Shown here: in pieces, positions 1-11,984 of the stretch
Layout of the letters: each line of letters begins with the position of its first letter
How positions within the stretch are numbered: position 1 is the stretch's first letter
DNA from: Marasmius tenuissimus
Lineage: Eukaryota; Basidiomycota; Agaricomycetes; Agaricales; Marasmiaceae
Direction of reading: 5' to 3'
NCBI GenBank assembly: GCA_029532415.1
Contig: JAQOTA010000055.1
Location: 124,001 to 188,000 of the forward strand
DNA: 64,000 bases
Made by a program: the position numbers and the translations under genes
Notes under the pieces: model-generated
What the model saw: only the letters and a program-made list of their open reading frames with translations
What the model was told of the DNA's origin: nothing
Databases searched by the model: none

Positions 1-222
1 CCCGCGAAGGGTGGTGGTAAGAAGGCGGCTTCTGGGAAGGTTAAGAAAGAAGTTGAGGAGGAACGAACAGACTCTACCTCGGCTGCGGCCTCTGGAAAAT
101 CCAAGGCCGCACCTGCTACTAAGCCATTGACGAAGTCGGCCTCTACAAGTGGCAAATCAAAGGAGGCAAAGGCTGGTCAACAGAAGGGTATCTCTGCGTT
201 CTTTGGGAAACCAAAGAAGTGA
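1..222 (+). CDS. C-terminal end of a PCNA-binding (PIP-box) protein, possibly DNA polymerase delta subunit Cdc27/POLD3
   Basis: Frame 1 is open from the window edge to TGA at 220-222 (73 codons). The peptide is Lys/Ala/Ser-rich and low-complexity, and it ends in QKGISAFFGKPKK. That is a textbook PIP box (Q-x-x-I-x-x-F-F) two residues before a basic tail. A terminal PIP box after a disordered basic linker is typical of the Cdc27/POLD3 subunit of DNA polymerase delta, but RNase H2B and other replication proteins also carry one, so the name is an inference. The 5' part lies outside the window. About 300 bp of plain intergenic sequence follows before the converging FunK1 gene. Confidence 0.6.
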   Translation, partial: PAKGGGKKAASGKVKKEVEEERTDSTSAAASGKSKAAPATKPLTKSASTSGKSKEAKAGQQKGISAFFGKPKK

Positions 223-521
223 ATTAGTACCTAGTATTTAGATATTTTTATATGTCCTAGCATGGAATACGTATCGTTTTAATGGTGGTCGCGAGGTCCA
301 AGATCCCCCACTACTTGCCACTCATGATACTTTGTATGATGTATCTATACCAAGAAGTTGCTGGGATGTCAAGAGGGAGGATTCGAATGGAGGTGATTGA
401 TTCTGCACAAAGAGAGAGAAACATCCTGTATATGTAGCGAGCAATACACGTTTATGGTACTAAAACAAAACCCTATCGCCAGTATCGTTGTCACCGTATA
501 GACGATTGACTGTAAGACATT

Positions 522-2671
522 CTAGTCAAGACCCATCTCTTCGAAAACAGAGAGGAACCGTGTATACGTGATACTGTCCCCAAGTGTTTCGTCTGCGAAC
601 GACTCCGCCACATCGGGTCCGTTTGTATCGAACCCAGAAAGTGCGAAGAGATGCCTACTTTCCTTGCGTTTACCCTGTCGCAGGAAATCACGTAAACTGA
701 GCAAGCACTCCTCCAAAGGTTGATAGGTGGAGGTTAAAACGATGGTTTCGTTGTTTGACATAACCCATGCGTGCTTGTGGTCATGGGCCTCCTCCCAGGT
801 ACCTTGAGTCCATCGATCAAAGGGAGGATGTTCAACCTCGTGTCCAGCATCGATTCGGCAGGTGATCCAGGCCAGAACATACAAGAAACTCTCCAAGTCG
901 TGTCTAACCCAGTGTCGCTGAAACCCCCGAGATCCTGGCATGAGAAGGTCCAATGCCATGAAAGGTTTCGTGCCGATTCTTGAGGCTGGACTCTGGAGGG
1001 AGATCGTCCTTCAACTCGCACGAATGGTCAAAGTCATTCAGGACGCCATAAACCTTGCCGTCCTTCCTTCGACACATGAGATTATCAACAGCGACATCGC
1101 GGTGCAAAATCTGTGGAACGGTGACAAGGAATTCATGGCCTAGAGATACAAGGGAGTACTTGAGAACCAGTTCAGATCGATCAAAGGGACACACTTGCAC
1201 TTCATCGTATCCTTGAATACCTTGGCAAACTCTCCGCAGTTGGTGAGGCTCGTGATAGGCTCCAGTTTCTCGACGATCATGTATTGAATTCGCTCGGACG
1301 CGACCTTCTGACCGAAAACTGATATGAAGGAGGCATCTGGCGTGAAGGTTCCGGAAGCAATGACATCTGGCAGACATTTCAGAGCCCAGTTATGCTCCTC
1401 GTTCGCCTTCGCGCACGCTCTCGCCTTGTTGATGAGCTTCTCCTCCGGTGCCCGATGCGCACTCGAATTCGAGAATTTTATGACGAGCTGGGACGCCATA
1501 CCCACGGCTTTGTCGTGCACCGGGCCGTCCAGTACCTCGACCTCGACCGTCCAGACAGTTCCTTTGATCCAACGCCAGGGAAGTACCGCGGGAATTTTTG
1601 CTTTAAACGTCGACCCATCTACTTTGAACGTCTTTTCCTTGATTATCTGGTGGTTTAATTTGACCTGTTTCTTGAACAATCTCTTCCTCGTCGCACAAGC
1701 CATAGTCCGACATTCCGGAACATCAGTCACTCCCCACTGAGCCAGCGTCATCTTAGAGTATGCCAGAATTACGCGGAGAAAAGTGAGGGAGTCGTAGATG
1801 AAGGAGAAAGATGTTGAGATGGATGGACCCGTGTGAGTGTAAACGACTAGTTCCATACGGTCGCCTACGATGAGACCTCCAATAACGTGGGTACGGATAC
1901 CGCTTCGGTTGAGGATACACATAGCGTACTTGGCGCATTGTGGGCGGTATCTCTGCGGCATGTCCAGCCTCGTTCGTTTGTAGGTGGGACCCCCACTTTC
2001 AGCTCCAGAAGACAGACAGTTTGATGAGGCACTGGTGCGGTTGTATTGCAGAGGATGGTGGGAAGGACTTGGGGCGGCGCTACAACCACAAGTCGGTGAG
2101 ACAGGGGCATTGACATCCCCATATCGTTCTGAATGGTGGTCATTTTCACAAGGTGCTAAAGCTTCAAATGAGTTGAGAGCATCGGATAAACAAGCCTCGA
2201 AAACATACGTTGCGCATTCACAGAACTCTCTGTTTGAATCTTCAAGAACGTGAGGGACTCAGACCAACTGAGTGACTTTTTATACTTTGCTGCCTTCTTC
2301 TTCGCCCTTCGTTTCCCTTTCCACTTCGGCTTTGTCCTCACAATCGCATCGACGATGCCAGGAGGTGCGTCCTGAGAACATTTGGCCAGTGTAGGGGAGT
2401 TAACACAGAACGTGAACATCAGCTTGTTCTTGGTCAGCCTCTTTCTTTTCAACTCCTCCAGAGAGTGGTTCGTCAAGTCGTCAATCATAGAGTACAACTG
2501 TTCTTCGTCGTTGACCTGACTGTGGCACCTACGAAGACGCTTCTGGAACTCAGAAGAGTCGATGATCTCTCGAAGATGATTGATATCACCGTCATGATTG
2601 AGCTCGTCGAGATTGGGAGCGTGTAATGTTTTCGCAATGAATTCGTCGGGGGTGATGTATGGGGTGTCCAT
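522..2671 (-). CDS. FunK1-type fungal protein kinase
   Basis: Multi-exon minus-strand gene. ATG is at 2671 (MDTPYITPDEF) and the stop at 522-524. The first intron is 2208-2156 (GTATGT...TTTAG) and joins smoothly into a Ser/His-rich linker and then the kinase region. Kinase motifs are visible: QILHRDVAVDNLM (catalytic loop Asp), VLNDFDHS (the DFD form of DFG) and IGTKPFMALDLL, the FunK1 signature 'GT-x-PFMA-x-x-LL' of the activation segment. The intron at 1198-1140 appears to be GC-AG (GCAAGT donor), giving FKDTMKCHEFLV before the catalytic loop. Between NDFDHS (about 1035) and IGTKPF (about 970) the frame changes. This needs either a very short intron of about 37-43 nt or an indel, so the gene may be slightly damaged. 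FunK1 kinases are expanded in mushrooms and their substrates are unknown. Confidence 0.85.
1140..1198 (-). other. GC-AG intron in the FunK1 kinase
   Basis: Read on the minus strand, the 59-nt segment starts GCAAGT, the canonical GC-type donor, and ends CTAG. Using it gives a continuous FunK1 sequence (AKVFKDTMKC then HEFLVTVPQILHRD). The nearest GT donor leaves the reading frame shifted. Confidence 0.6.
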
Positions 2672-2983
2672 GGCGGTGTAGGGTGGACTTTGGAAATAAT
2701 CAAGGGACTCAGACGTGCGAAACTCGATTACATAAGCAAGCCCAATTCCCGTCGGGGACTCCGCGATACGGAACTAAAGATTCAAACGTGGACATCACTA
2801 TCACTTGTTATATAAAGGCCCCTGCGGCCTACTGCAACACTGGGTAACGCATCTCTCACACGCTCTTTCACCCCAACTATCCTCCAAACCACACTTCAAC
2901 ACTCTCCTACGACATCATCACCCAGAAATCGCCATAACGCTCTTTCAGTGATTTCCGGATTGGACGAAGACGAAAGCTACGAA
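2672..2983. promoter_or_regulatory. Divergent promoter, FunK1 kinase / amino acid transporter
   Basis: About 310 bp separates the two divergent start codons. A TATAAAGG box at 2811-2818 points to the transporter. It is followed by a CT-rich leader (about 2850-2945) typical of fungal transcription start regions, with no ATG before 2984. No comparable TATA box was seen for the kinase. Confidence 0.55.
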
Positions 2984-4972
2984 ATGGTACAGCCCTATGG
3001 TGCTGCTGCTGCGAACACCGATGGTGGATATGAAGGACCTGATGTGAGGGAAGGCGAATCTTCTGCGCTTTTGGGTGGTGACAGGGATACTACAGTCAAA
3101 CGAGTTGCGAAACCAGACGGGCACGCGAGCGTTGTCAGTTCCATCAGCAATCTGGCGAATACTATCATTGGCAGTGGTGTGTTCCGTTGTCTGCTTAATT
3201 CGATCCTTATAGCTTATTTTGCCTCGACGAATAGGCATGCTTACATTCCCTCTTGTGCGTGAAAAGTACTTCGGATGTTGCCCGAGAAAACTCATGGATC
3301 TATCCCCGAATGCCCTCATGTAACAGGCGATGGCATCTGCAGGCATCATTCCAGGAATCATTACTTGCGTGTTCTCGGGCTCTGTAGCTGCTTTTGGGCT
3401 TCATTTGCTCTCTGTGTGCGCCACAAAGACCGCCCATAGAAGGTCGTCCTTCTTCGCAGTAGCTCAGCTAACTTTCCCGAAAGCAGCGGTGTTCTTTGAT
3501 GCTGCAATCGCTACTAAGTGTTTCGGAGTATCTATAAGGTACGTGTTCGATGTCTGTTGTGGTCCTCGATTATTAACGTGCTGTCCTTGAACCTCTCTTC
3601 TCTGGCAGCTACTTGATTATCATCAAGAGTCTTATGCCCAATGTAGTGGCATCATTGTACCACGACTTGACTCCTTCAACAACTGAACCTCCTGAATGGG
3701 CCCTTTCTGGAAGGATTTGGATCAGTCTGTTCATGGTGGTGCTCTTGCCATTGGGTTTCCTCCGCCGATTGGACAGCCTCCGACATACCAGTTATGTTGC
3801 ATTGTTCTCTGTGGGTGAGTAAATCCACATCGACGATCATTTTTCTACCCGCGTACTGAATAAGATAATCTGGCAGCTTACCTGTTGGTCATCGTCGTGC
3901 GGTGCTACTTCTGGCCCTTGAAGAACATGCCCGAACGGGGAGAAGTACATTGGATCAATTTCACGCCGAAATTCGTTTCTACCTTCCCGGTTCAGGTGTT
4001 CGCATTCACCTGTGCTCAGAATGTAAGGGCATTGGATTGCTGTTTTCTTCTTGCACTCAACTGTAGCTCACCCGGCATTCCAACACTGTCCAGCTCTTCC
4101 CGATATACAACGAAGTGAAAGGCAATACACAGCGACGGTTGAATATGGTAGTAGGGACTTCCATTGGATCGGCTGTTGTCACGTATGAGGTGATAGGAAT
4201 CCTGGGGTACCTGACCTTTGGTTCGAACGTATGTCGTGTTCTTGTGACCGAGCCGGGGAATATCTCGCTCATTGCTGTTAAACGTTTTCCCCTCAGGTTG
4301 GCGCCAACATCATCGCCATGTACCCATCCACGTCGCTTTTTGTCGCTGTCGGACAACTGGCTATCGTGATTCTTGTATTGTTCTCGTACCCGTTACAGGT
4401 ACACCCCTGTCGGAATTGCTTGGACAAGGTGTTCCACGCAGGAGAGGCGGTTGCGGCGCCGAGCCCGGAAGACGAGGATGCCGATCATGCCAGCCACGAT
4501 ATGTCGCCCACTAAGCATACCGTTCTCACTCTAGCAATCGTCGGGGCTGGATTTGCTATCGCGTATTTTGTCAACGACCTACAAATGGGTAAGAGTTTCT
4601 TCCAGGTTGCTGTATCGCAATGTCGACTCATTGGCGATCAGTTCTGTCATTTGTGGGGTCCACCGGGTCTACTACCATTTCCTTTATTCTTCCTGGATTG
4701 TTCTACTGGAAGGTGAGGGGTCTCATTTGAATGGCGCCTTAACAGCTTACTCACCTCACCTGTGTGCTCAGCTTTTCCGCGGTGATCCCAGCGCTAAAAC
4801 GAAGACATGGGGTGCGATTGCGCTGACCATTTATGGCGCGTGCATATTCGTCTTTTGGTATGTTGTAATTTCTGGTACCTTTATCCAAAAACAACAAACT
4901 GATTTGAAATTCAGCCTTTCGTTCAACATCTATCAAGCCATTCAGCCACATCCAGTTGAAGCAGGTCAATGA
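2984..4972 (+). CDS. Vacuolar-type amino acid transporter (AAAP family, AVT5/6/7-like)
   Basis: Start ATG 2984 (MVQPYG) is the first ATG after the TATA box; the upstream in-frame codon at 2948 is GTG. An acidic N-tail with ESSALLGG precedes the family signature ASVVSSISNLANTIIGSG, then MLTFPLAMASAGIIPG. This order is the first transmembrane helix of AVT/SLC38-like proton/amino acid symporters. The signature is completed only by a 20-nt microexon (3235-3254). Further exons give about 10-11 hydrophobic segments, for example SYLIIIKSLMPNVV, VALFSVAYLLVIVV and NIIAMYPSTSLFVAVGQLAIVILVLFSYPLQVHPCR, the last being a well conserved AVT motif. The last intron is 4858-4914 and the stop TGA is 4970-4972. 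Expected role: export of amino acids from, or exchange across, the vacuolar membrane. Confidence 0.88.
3235..3254 (+). other. 20-nt microexon of the transporter gene
   Basis: It is flanked by introns 3177-3234 (GTGTGT...ATAG) and 3255-3326 (GTGCGT...ACAG). With the preceding G it encodes GMLTFPL, which fills the otherwise missing part of the AVT signature between IIGS and AMASAG in frame. Confidence 0.7.
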
Positions 4973-5294
4973 ATTAGGTAGCTTTCTGGCTCCTTGTGTA
5001 CGATAGATATTCTAGAGATCTATTTTCGATAATGGAATTTAGTATACTTGCTCTCTTAATTTCGTGTCGTAAGGCGCACGATGCCCGCTGACTGACGGAC
5101 AACGCGGCACAATGAACTTGCCACAGGGGTGTGACCAATAAGGCAGTATATTCTCACGACCCGAAGGGGAATTTGGCCCCGAGCCTGTTTTCTACTTACC
5201 TCAACACTGTGATATGTCCTCTGCTGCGCCATCCCCCAAAGCGCTGCGTTTTGAGGCACCTTGAGGACCATTTTCTCCCAGATTTACTCTCATC
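4973..5294. other. Intergenic region, transporter 3' end to R3H gene start
   Basis: This 322-bp stretch contains no supported gene. It holds the 3' UTR of the transporter and, presumably, the promoter of the R3H-SUZ gene. No clear TATA box was seen. Confidence 0.5.
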
Positions 5295-8200
5295 ATGTCA
5301 CTCGGTGAGTAGAAAACTTGGTCCAACGACCAGATCGCTGAAAGACCTTACACTCTTCGCTCTGCACATTTTTCATTTCCTCTCCATCGAATAGCCAACT
5401 CGACGCCCTCGGCATTCAGCTCTGCCCATTCTCGTCATCAGCATCTTGCGTTATCAGCACCAAATTCTCGACTGCCTTCACCTCCACCGATTAACACCAT
5501 GTCAGAAGGCCAACCGACCCATGTCGCGGCTAGTTCAAGCACAACGAGCCTTGTTACGTCTCCTTCAGTAGCCAACTCGGATTCTCCCCCACCATCCATC
5601 ACCGATGCAGTTCGTTCAGCGTCGCCACCCTCATCGTTAAATGGTTCTCAGTCGCAGAACGGGGAACCCTTCGCCCAGACAGGTCAACTGTCTGACGTCG
5701 ACCCACAAATCATCGAAGCGCTCAAAAGCAAAGACCGGTTATGGGTCTTGAAGATGGGGGAGGCGATGGAAGGGTTGATAAACGATCGGAAGTGAGTGAA
5801 CCTTTCTGTCAGCGGTCGTGGTCTGTTGTTCAATAGCCATGACGTGGTGTTCATCTTTTCTAATATTTCATTTCCTTTCCTTTTATTCAGTCGGAACCGT
5901 ATCGACTTGACCCCATCAACTTCGTATCAACGAATGCTTGTTCATCGCTGCTCTGCGTATTACAAGCTGTCACCGGAAGCCGATCAGATCACGAAGATAA
6001 TATCTGTCTCTTCGACGGACGAAAGCAGAGTGTACGTAGCAGGTTATCATCGTTCTTTCGCTCTTGGCTAATGAAGGTATCTTTTCTGGAAGGCCGCAAA
6101 AGAGAATTGCTGAGCTCGTGCCTGCCGAACCAACGGCACAGCCTACGTTCAAGATCATGCGAAGAACACAACTAGAGCGTAAGGTCAAACCTCAGTCCTC
6201 GGCCAGTTCTGTTGCTGGAGAAGAAGCCGATTTGTCAGATGTGGAACCCTCCGAAGCGGGTAGCATGAGGAGCGCGACCAATGGAAGTGCCAAAAAGCGA
6301 ATGACGATCGAGGAGCGAGAGGCTGCCTACAAGGAGGCACGCTCCCGCATTTTCAGTGATTATGATGAGAAAGGAAAAGACAGGGACATGAGTGCAAGCT
6401 CGTCGTCAATCAGTCTAGCTTCCGTTGCGGCCTCAAACAGCGGAGGCAGTGTTGGCGATGTGGACGATTCCGCGAGTTCACTGCCCACGGAGAGCGAACG
6501 ATCAGGACCCTCGTTCAATCGTCGTTCTAACAACATATCTACTTCTTCGAGCAATCGCTCAATGAGAAGTGGATTCACGTCGAATGGATCTGGTAGCTCG
6601 CGCAATTCGCGAGCAGCGTCCCCATCCTCATCCTTCGCTTACGCGTCATTGTATGACCCGGCGGGCCAGGCAGGTCCGCCATACGACCCCCATTCTCAAG
6701 GTCCCTACCCAGCAGGGCCTTACATGTACTATCCACCTCACCCTCCAAATGCCCCTTACCCGTATCAGTTCTATCAATATCCTTACTCCCATGTTCCCCC
6801 GCCATCTCAAAACCCGCCCGAAGGCTCAACTCCATCGGAAGTGTACCCACCGCCTCAACCCCATATGATGTACGGTCCTCCGTACATATGGCCTCCTTCC
6901 AATCAACCACCCATCCACTCCGCTCCTCCGATGGCCCACCAAAACTCGAATGGTCAGATCCCGTCTGCCCCTCAATCGCCACCACAGCATCATCCTCAGT
7001 CTGCTCCCTCAGCAATACCCTCAGTACATACCCCCTCATGGCTATTACCCCGTGTCTGGTTACTATACACCACCCGCTGGACAGCCGATGCACCATGCAC
7101 CTCCCCCAAATGCACCTCAGTTCTATGATGATACAAGAGTGATGAATACCTCCATGTCAGGGAACGGGGAGACTAATCTTTACGGCGGCGGCGATAATCA
7201 ACCTATGCGAGGTGGCGCACATGGAACCGGTTTCAACGGCAGGAACAGTGGCCGAGGTGGCCATAACGGTGGTAAACATCGCGGTGGCGGTCCGATACGG
7301 TCACCCTGGAGCTATGGTCCTGGAATCGGTATGGGTGGTATGCCATTGGCGAGCGGAAACAGCTCATCAGCCTCGAGCACTAACGGCGAGGCCGTTGCTC
7401 CGAGGTTCAATAGTTCGATGCGAAGAACGTCGAACACAAGTGCGGGTAGTTCTGGCCAGTATCGTCCGTCGTCCAATGACGAAGCAGCCTCACAAACGGT
7501 CGGTTCCCTTTGATGACCTTTCTTTTTCACCGCTCCTTTGTAATTCTTATCATTTTCCCCTCGTCTAGTCATCGACGTCGTCGTCTTCACGGCGTACTTA
7601 TACGTCTACTGCGTCGTCGCAGCATCCTTTACCTGCACGCCCGGACTGGGCCGTGGGGCTCAAACCCGACTCCACCTTGCATGCTTCCTCCCGGCATCAC
7701 GAGCACTCACATAACGGCTCTCGTAACCTTTCGCCCATTTCACCGCCCAGGTCGCTAAACGGTGGTCCTTCGCACTCGAATTCACCTCGGCCACGGTCCA
7801 ACCAAGACCAAGTTCCCCAACCAAATCTTCAGTCCAACGACTTCCCGCCGCTCTCATCGATGTCAACCGAGAAGCGCTCAGCCGCGCCGGCAGTAGGGGG
7901 CGCTTGGAACAACACCGCCACGCGTTCCCTTTTGATGACTCCCCCGACAGCTCCTGGAAATCCAGTTGTTCACCATCCTGCACAGGTACCTCCTCAAGGA
8001 CCTCATTCCGTCGGCCCACATCCAGTCGGCGGTGTTCCAGGCCAACATGCACACGTTCCCAACGATCACGCCATCCCCAGGCTGGACGAAAGCAACGGCT
8101 TTGAGAGGCCTCCTCCAAAAGCCACCGAGCTGTACAACCCAAACTCGAGAGGTGGTGTGACAGCTAAACGTGGGAGACCAAACAACATGCAGCAGGGCAT

Positions 8201-8321
8201 GGGACGAGGAAATTTCCCCCCTCCTGATGTTGACCTCGCTCTACACTTTAGTTCGATGTCGATGGGAGGTGACCCAGGATCTCAACGATCTTCGACGTAT
8301 CCCCCAGCTGGATTGTCATAA
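5295..8321 (+). CDS. R3H-SUZ domain RNA-binding protein
   Basis: ATG 5295 (MSL) is followed by an intron 5305-5394 that joins in frame to the exon holding MSEGQPTHVAA (5499), so the true start is probably the upstream one. Introns 5792-5890 and 6032-6092 join the R3H domain: DRNRNRIDLTPSTSYQRMLVHRCSAYYKL, with the defining R-x-x-x-H as RMLVH. A SUZ-like segment follows (KIMRRTQLERK ... MTIEEREAAYKEARSRIF). The rest is low-complexity: Ser-rich, then Pro/Tyr-rich (YPYQFYQYPYSH), then Gly-rich RGG-like (GRGGHNGGKHRGGG). The last intron is about 7499-7569, and the gene ends at TAA-free TGA-bounded LS near 8321. One frame jump at about 6990-7012 is unresolved. R3H-SUZ proteins bind single-stranded nucleic acid and act in mRNA regulation. 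Confidence 0.85.
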
Positions 8322-9296
8322 CCAGTCGTACAATCTGTTCACGCTGATGGGGGTATACGTTTGTTACACTATTTGTTTTGTAGAAGTAGAGAGACGCTTT
8401 CCGAAAGTGCAAAGGGAAAGGGGGCGGGTTTGTCTCCCGTTGTATAATTTCTTGTTCATTATCGTGTGTGTCTGTCCATAGGAAACTGTCCTTACCCGTG
8501 TCGCTTTTGCTGTCGAGCTCTACTAGTACCACTACCTCCGTAGTCGCATACTTATCCTTCCACCGTTTTAGTTCCTCCTCCCTTTTCTTCACTTCTCTTC
8601 TTTCTGCGTATTCACTCGTATTATTGCGCGTACATTACAGCTAGTTGCCAATTTTTTTGTGATGGTACTGCCATAGAATGAAAAATTTCAACTTGCATGA
8701 CTGATGTGAATTCACGTTGATCGACGTCTGGGTTACCACCAACACGATACGTACGGGTGGTCTGACATTCGGACTCGGTGACTTTGGCCATGGTGGAAAA
8801 GGAAGGATGGCGGTATGTGTATCCTCGGACTCGGGAAACGCTTCGGTGGGAGGAAGGGGACGGCGCCCTTTCACTCCCTCTTCTCGCTCCTCCGAGGTTG
8901 TCTGTTCTCTAGTACAGGAAGATCCTCATATCCTCCCAGAAACTTGCAAGAGTAGAGTAAGCTTTAGCTCATCTAAGTGAGTCGACCAATCGCTTCGAGC
9001 CTGTGTCATCATATCAACTTGTGCTTATTCGGTGGCATCGAAAACACTACATAATCGTTGTTGAGTGAGTCATGAGAAGAATGTCAGTTCATAGCAAGTA
9101 GAGCGCAAGTTAAGCCGAGACATCCTTTCCCTTCGATACAGCATATACACAGTCTATGTTTGGCCACACAGACTACACTATTTTCAGCAAGTCGTGCGCG
9201 TCGCTCGTATTGTATTGCTGTCCCACCGTCCGTCACGCTACTTTTCCGCTCTTCCTATCGACTGACGAGCCAATGTATGTGTTGCGCGCACACTGA
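8322..9296. other. Convergent intergenic region
   Basis: About 975 bp lies between the 3' ends of the R3H gene and the deaminase gene. Short ORFs occur on both strands, but none shows family motifs or intron continuity. No RNA gene was recognised. Confidence 0.5.
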
Positions 9297-10983
9297 TCAC
9301 ACACGACTGAAGTCGAGCAGCAGCAGACAGGCCCGTACATCTCCTTCGGAAATTTCTCCCTTCTCTCGTATGGCACTTGTATCACCTGAAGCTACTTGTG
9401 CACCGACACTGTTATCCGAGCCTAACTGAGCACGCTCACGACAACGCTGGATGAGGGTCGCGAAATCGTCGAGCAGCAACTTCCGAAGGGTCTCCGTCAT
9501 GGTACACCTGATACTTGTCGAGGGGTCGGGCGGGAACACCCACGAGGGGTCGAACTTCCCATGCGTGCCAGACGTCGTGTAGGAGCTTTGGGAAGGAGGA
9601 CCAGCAGTGTTCAGAATCTCCATTAGCTCAACGCATGAACTGCACGAGAGCTTTGACACTCCCAGGTAAGGGTAAGTGACCAGCCCTTCCGAGCGCAGGT
9701 ACATCATCAGTCTGACCTCCGCATGGACGGAGACGTTGCGACGAATGAGCTGTGATGGCGGGCTGTATGGGGACTTGGATAGGGGCTTGGACAGAGGGGT
9801 AGATGGGGGAAACGGGGATGTCCCTAAATGCATGTCCATGTGAGGCGTCGGATCCATATACCTGTTGTTTGTCTGTTCGCATACTCTTCCATATTCACGA
9901 CATGGGGTTTTCGTAATCATCTCCTTGTTCTGCTCAGTGTACCGAGACTGAGGAAGGAGCTGGTCGAGCGTGATCCTAAAACTCTCCTCGGTTACGCCCA
10001 AGTAGTGGCCAGCTCGCAGGGGCATGGGATTTTTGACCGCGCAGAACTGCATGTCGTGAATGGTGCATCGGAGTCGGCGGGAGGAAGCAAGACCAACCAT
10101 TGTAATGGCTGCCCGGACTAGTTTAAGAGATTTGGGGACCCAGCGGTGGAACTTGGTACCTGCACATTTGGTAAAGGTACCAGATAAGTTGAATTATAGC
10201 ACAAGTGGGTAGGCAACAGGGACTTACCCAGATCTTTGTCAATCTCCTTGAGAACGTTGTAATCACTACGGGCATTGACATCGGGAACAAGTCCATCTGA
10301 GATCAGAAAAAGATAGTCCCGAAGAAGACGTTGGGCATGGTCCTCTGTGAAATCCTGCGCCTGAGCAATGTCTTTGACATCCGTCATCACGCGACACAAG
10401 TCCTCCAAGATTTGTAGACTGTACCCAGAAGGAGGAGGGCTCGACTTCGGTAGAGCCCTCAACTGCTTAACCTTCCGTACGCCCTTCAGCAAGTGCTGTT
10501 TGTGAACACCCTTCATGACTTTTGCCTTGAAGACCTCGAGTCCGAATGAAGTCGATGGACGAGTCTGCGCCACTCAGGCGTAACTAGTTCCGGGCAATTC
10601 GACGGGGAAGGTGGAATGTTTGAACAGCCAACGTTCAGAAGGAAATTGTGAACGTCTTTGAGGTGATTATGTGCCCGCTGCAAGCCATCGTTATCTGTGT
10701 TATTGAATGTGAAGTAGACTTTGGTTGTTAGTGAACGAGTGGCGTTATCTGAAGTCGTAGAGATCGCAACGGCAGCGACATCGGTCGGATTTGATGTTAT
10801 GCTCGAGGCGACCAAATCGACAAGGTCCCTTATCTTCAAGTTAAGTAGCGGCGGCCAATTGTCAACATCCCCGTGCCGAATGGTTCTACGAGATGATCTG
10901 TGGCCGAGTAGAACAAGATACTCCGCAATGAGCTCCGGATCGTTGATATCCACCCTGCGTGGGGGAAGGACTGTGGTTGTCAT
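9297..10983 (-). CDS. OTT_1508-like nucleic acid/nucleotide deaminase family protein
   Basis: ATG is at 10983 (MTTTVLPPRRVDINDPELIAEYLVLLGHR) and the stop at 9297. A probable 68-nt intron near 10632-10565 and a clear one at about 10214-10153 (GTAAGT...GTGCAG) join the frames. The C-terminal domain contains VSVHAEVRLMMYL and YLGVSKLSCSSCVELM. This is the H-A-E plus C-x-x-C zinc-binding and catalytic set of the deaminase superfamily, in the arrangement of fungal OTT_1508-like proteins ('HAE...YIGvSKlsC..C'), and FDPSWVFPP follows. The N-terminal 300 residues are mostly helical and have no recognised domain. A Ser/Pro-rich linker (STPLSKPLSKSPYSPPS) precedes the deaminase domain. Substrate unknown; the active-site residues look intact. 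Confidence 0.75.
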
Positions 10984-11984
10984 CTCGTATAACAAGTAGT
11001 GGGAACTAAGGCGAAAAGTTCCTAGCTAGTCGAGGTGTCGAAGGAGTGTTGAAGGAATAAGGGAATCAACCGCCGAACCATCAATACCCCTCCTCCCGCC
11101 CCTATATGGTCCACAAAACGCCGGGTCGCCTGGATAATATTCGAATAACGACGAGCAGTCCGGGAGCGTCTATGAGCGAAATTTAGATGCGACAAAAACA
11201 ACAACAAAAGAGATGAACGAAGTGCGTAGGCTCACCAGTCTTAATCGAAGTCGGAATCATTGATAGAGAGGTATACTGCGACCGAGTCTACTGATGGGTT
11301 GATTGTGTCGTTACTTATGCTGGTCTGGATGTTAAGCAGTACTCCCGGTTGAACCGACTTGACAAGTCGAAACAACGGATGAAGGGAAGATATTATGATG
11401 AAGTCGTGCCAGGCTGTGGAATCTCTTGAAATTTGAAACTGTTTCCGTTCTTGACGGCTCTGTCCTGAGTCTCTTCCCCTTTCTGCATGGCTATCTTGAA
11501 CACAGCTCATCGACGCTCATCCAAGACTAATCCTTCCATTCGAATTGCGGGAGGAGCTCCCGGAACGTCAATACAGCTATTGTGCAGCTTATTCGCAGGA
11601 AATTGGAATCCCGCCGCCCGAAATCGGTCAATCAGTCACACGGTTGCGGGTTTATTGACGCCGTCCGTTATGCCACTGCAAAATTGACGAGGCGTCGCGT
11701 CTGTAGAAGCCCAACCATCCCTGACTCAAAGCTTACAAGTCTCTAGACGACCTTCGAGCTCCAGGATTGGCTTGAGATTGGATTGCAAGGTGTTCAGGCA
11801 ACTAGCGCCCACAAGCGCCCATAGGAACTCAACAGCCCTTAGTAGCATCTGGGTGAGCACTGCATATAACACCGGTTACCATTCCTGTCGCCCTTGTTCA
11901 GAAGAGATATCTCGCACAGCCAGTGCGGAAATTCTCCATATAAACTAGTCGCTAGCCTTGCGGGAAGGTTACTACCTCCCAACG
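10984..11984. other. Divergent intergenic region, deaminase / metacaspase
   Basis: About 1 kb without a supported gene. It must hold both promoters. Short ORFs on both strands (for example 11241-11510 minus) show no recognisable motif. Confidence 0.5.
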
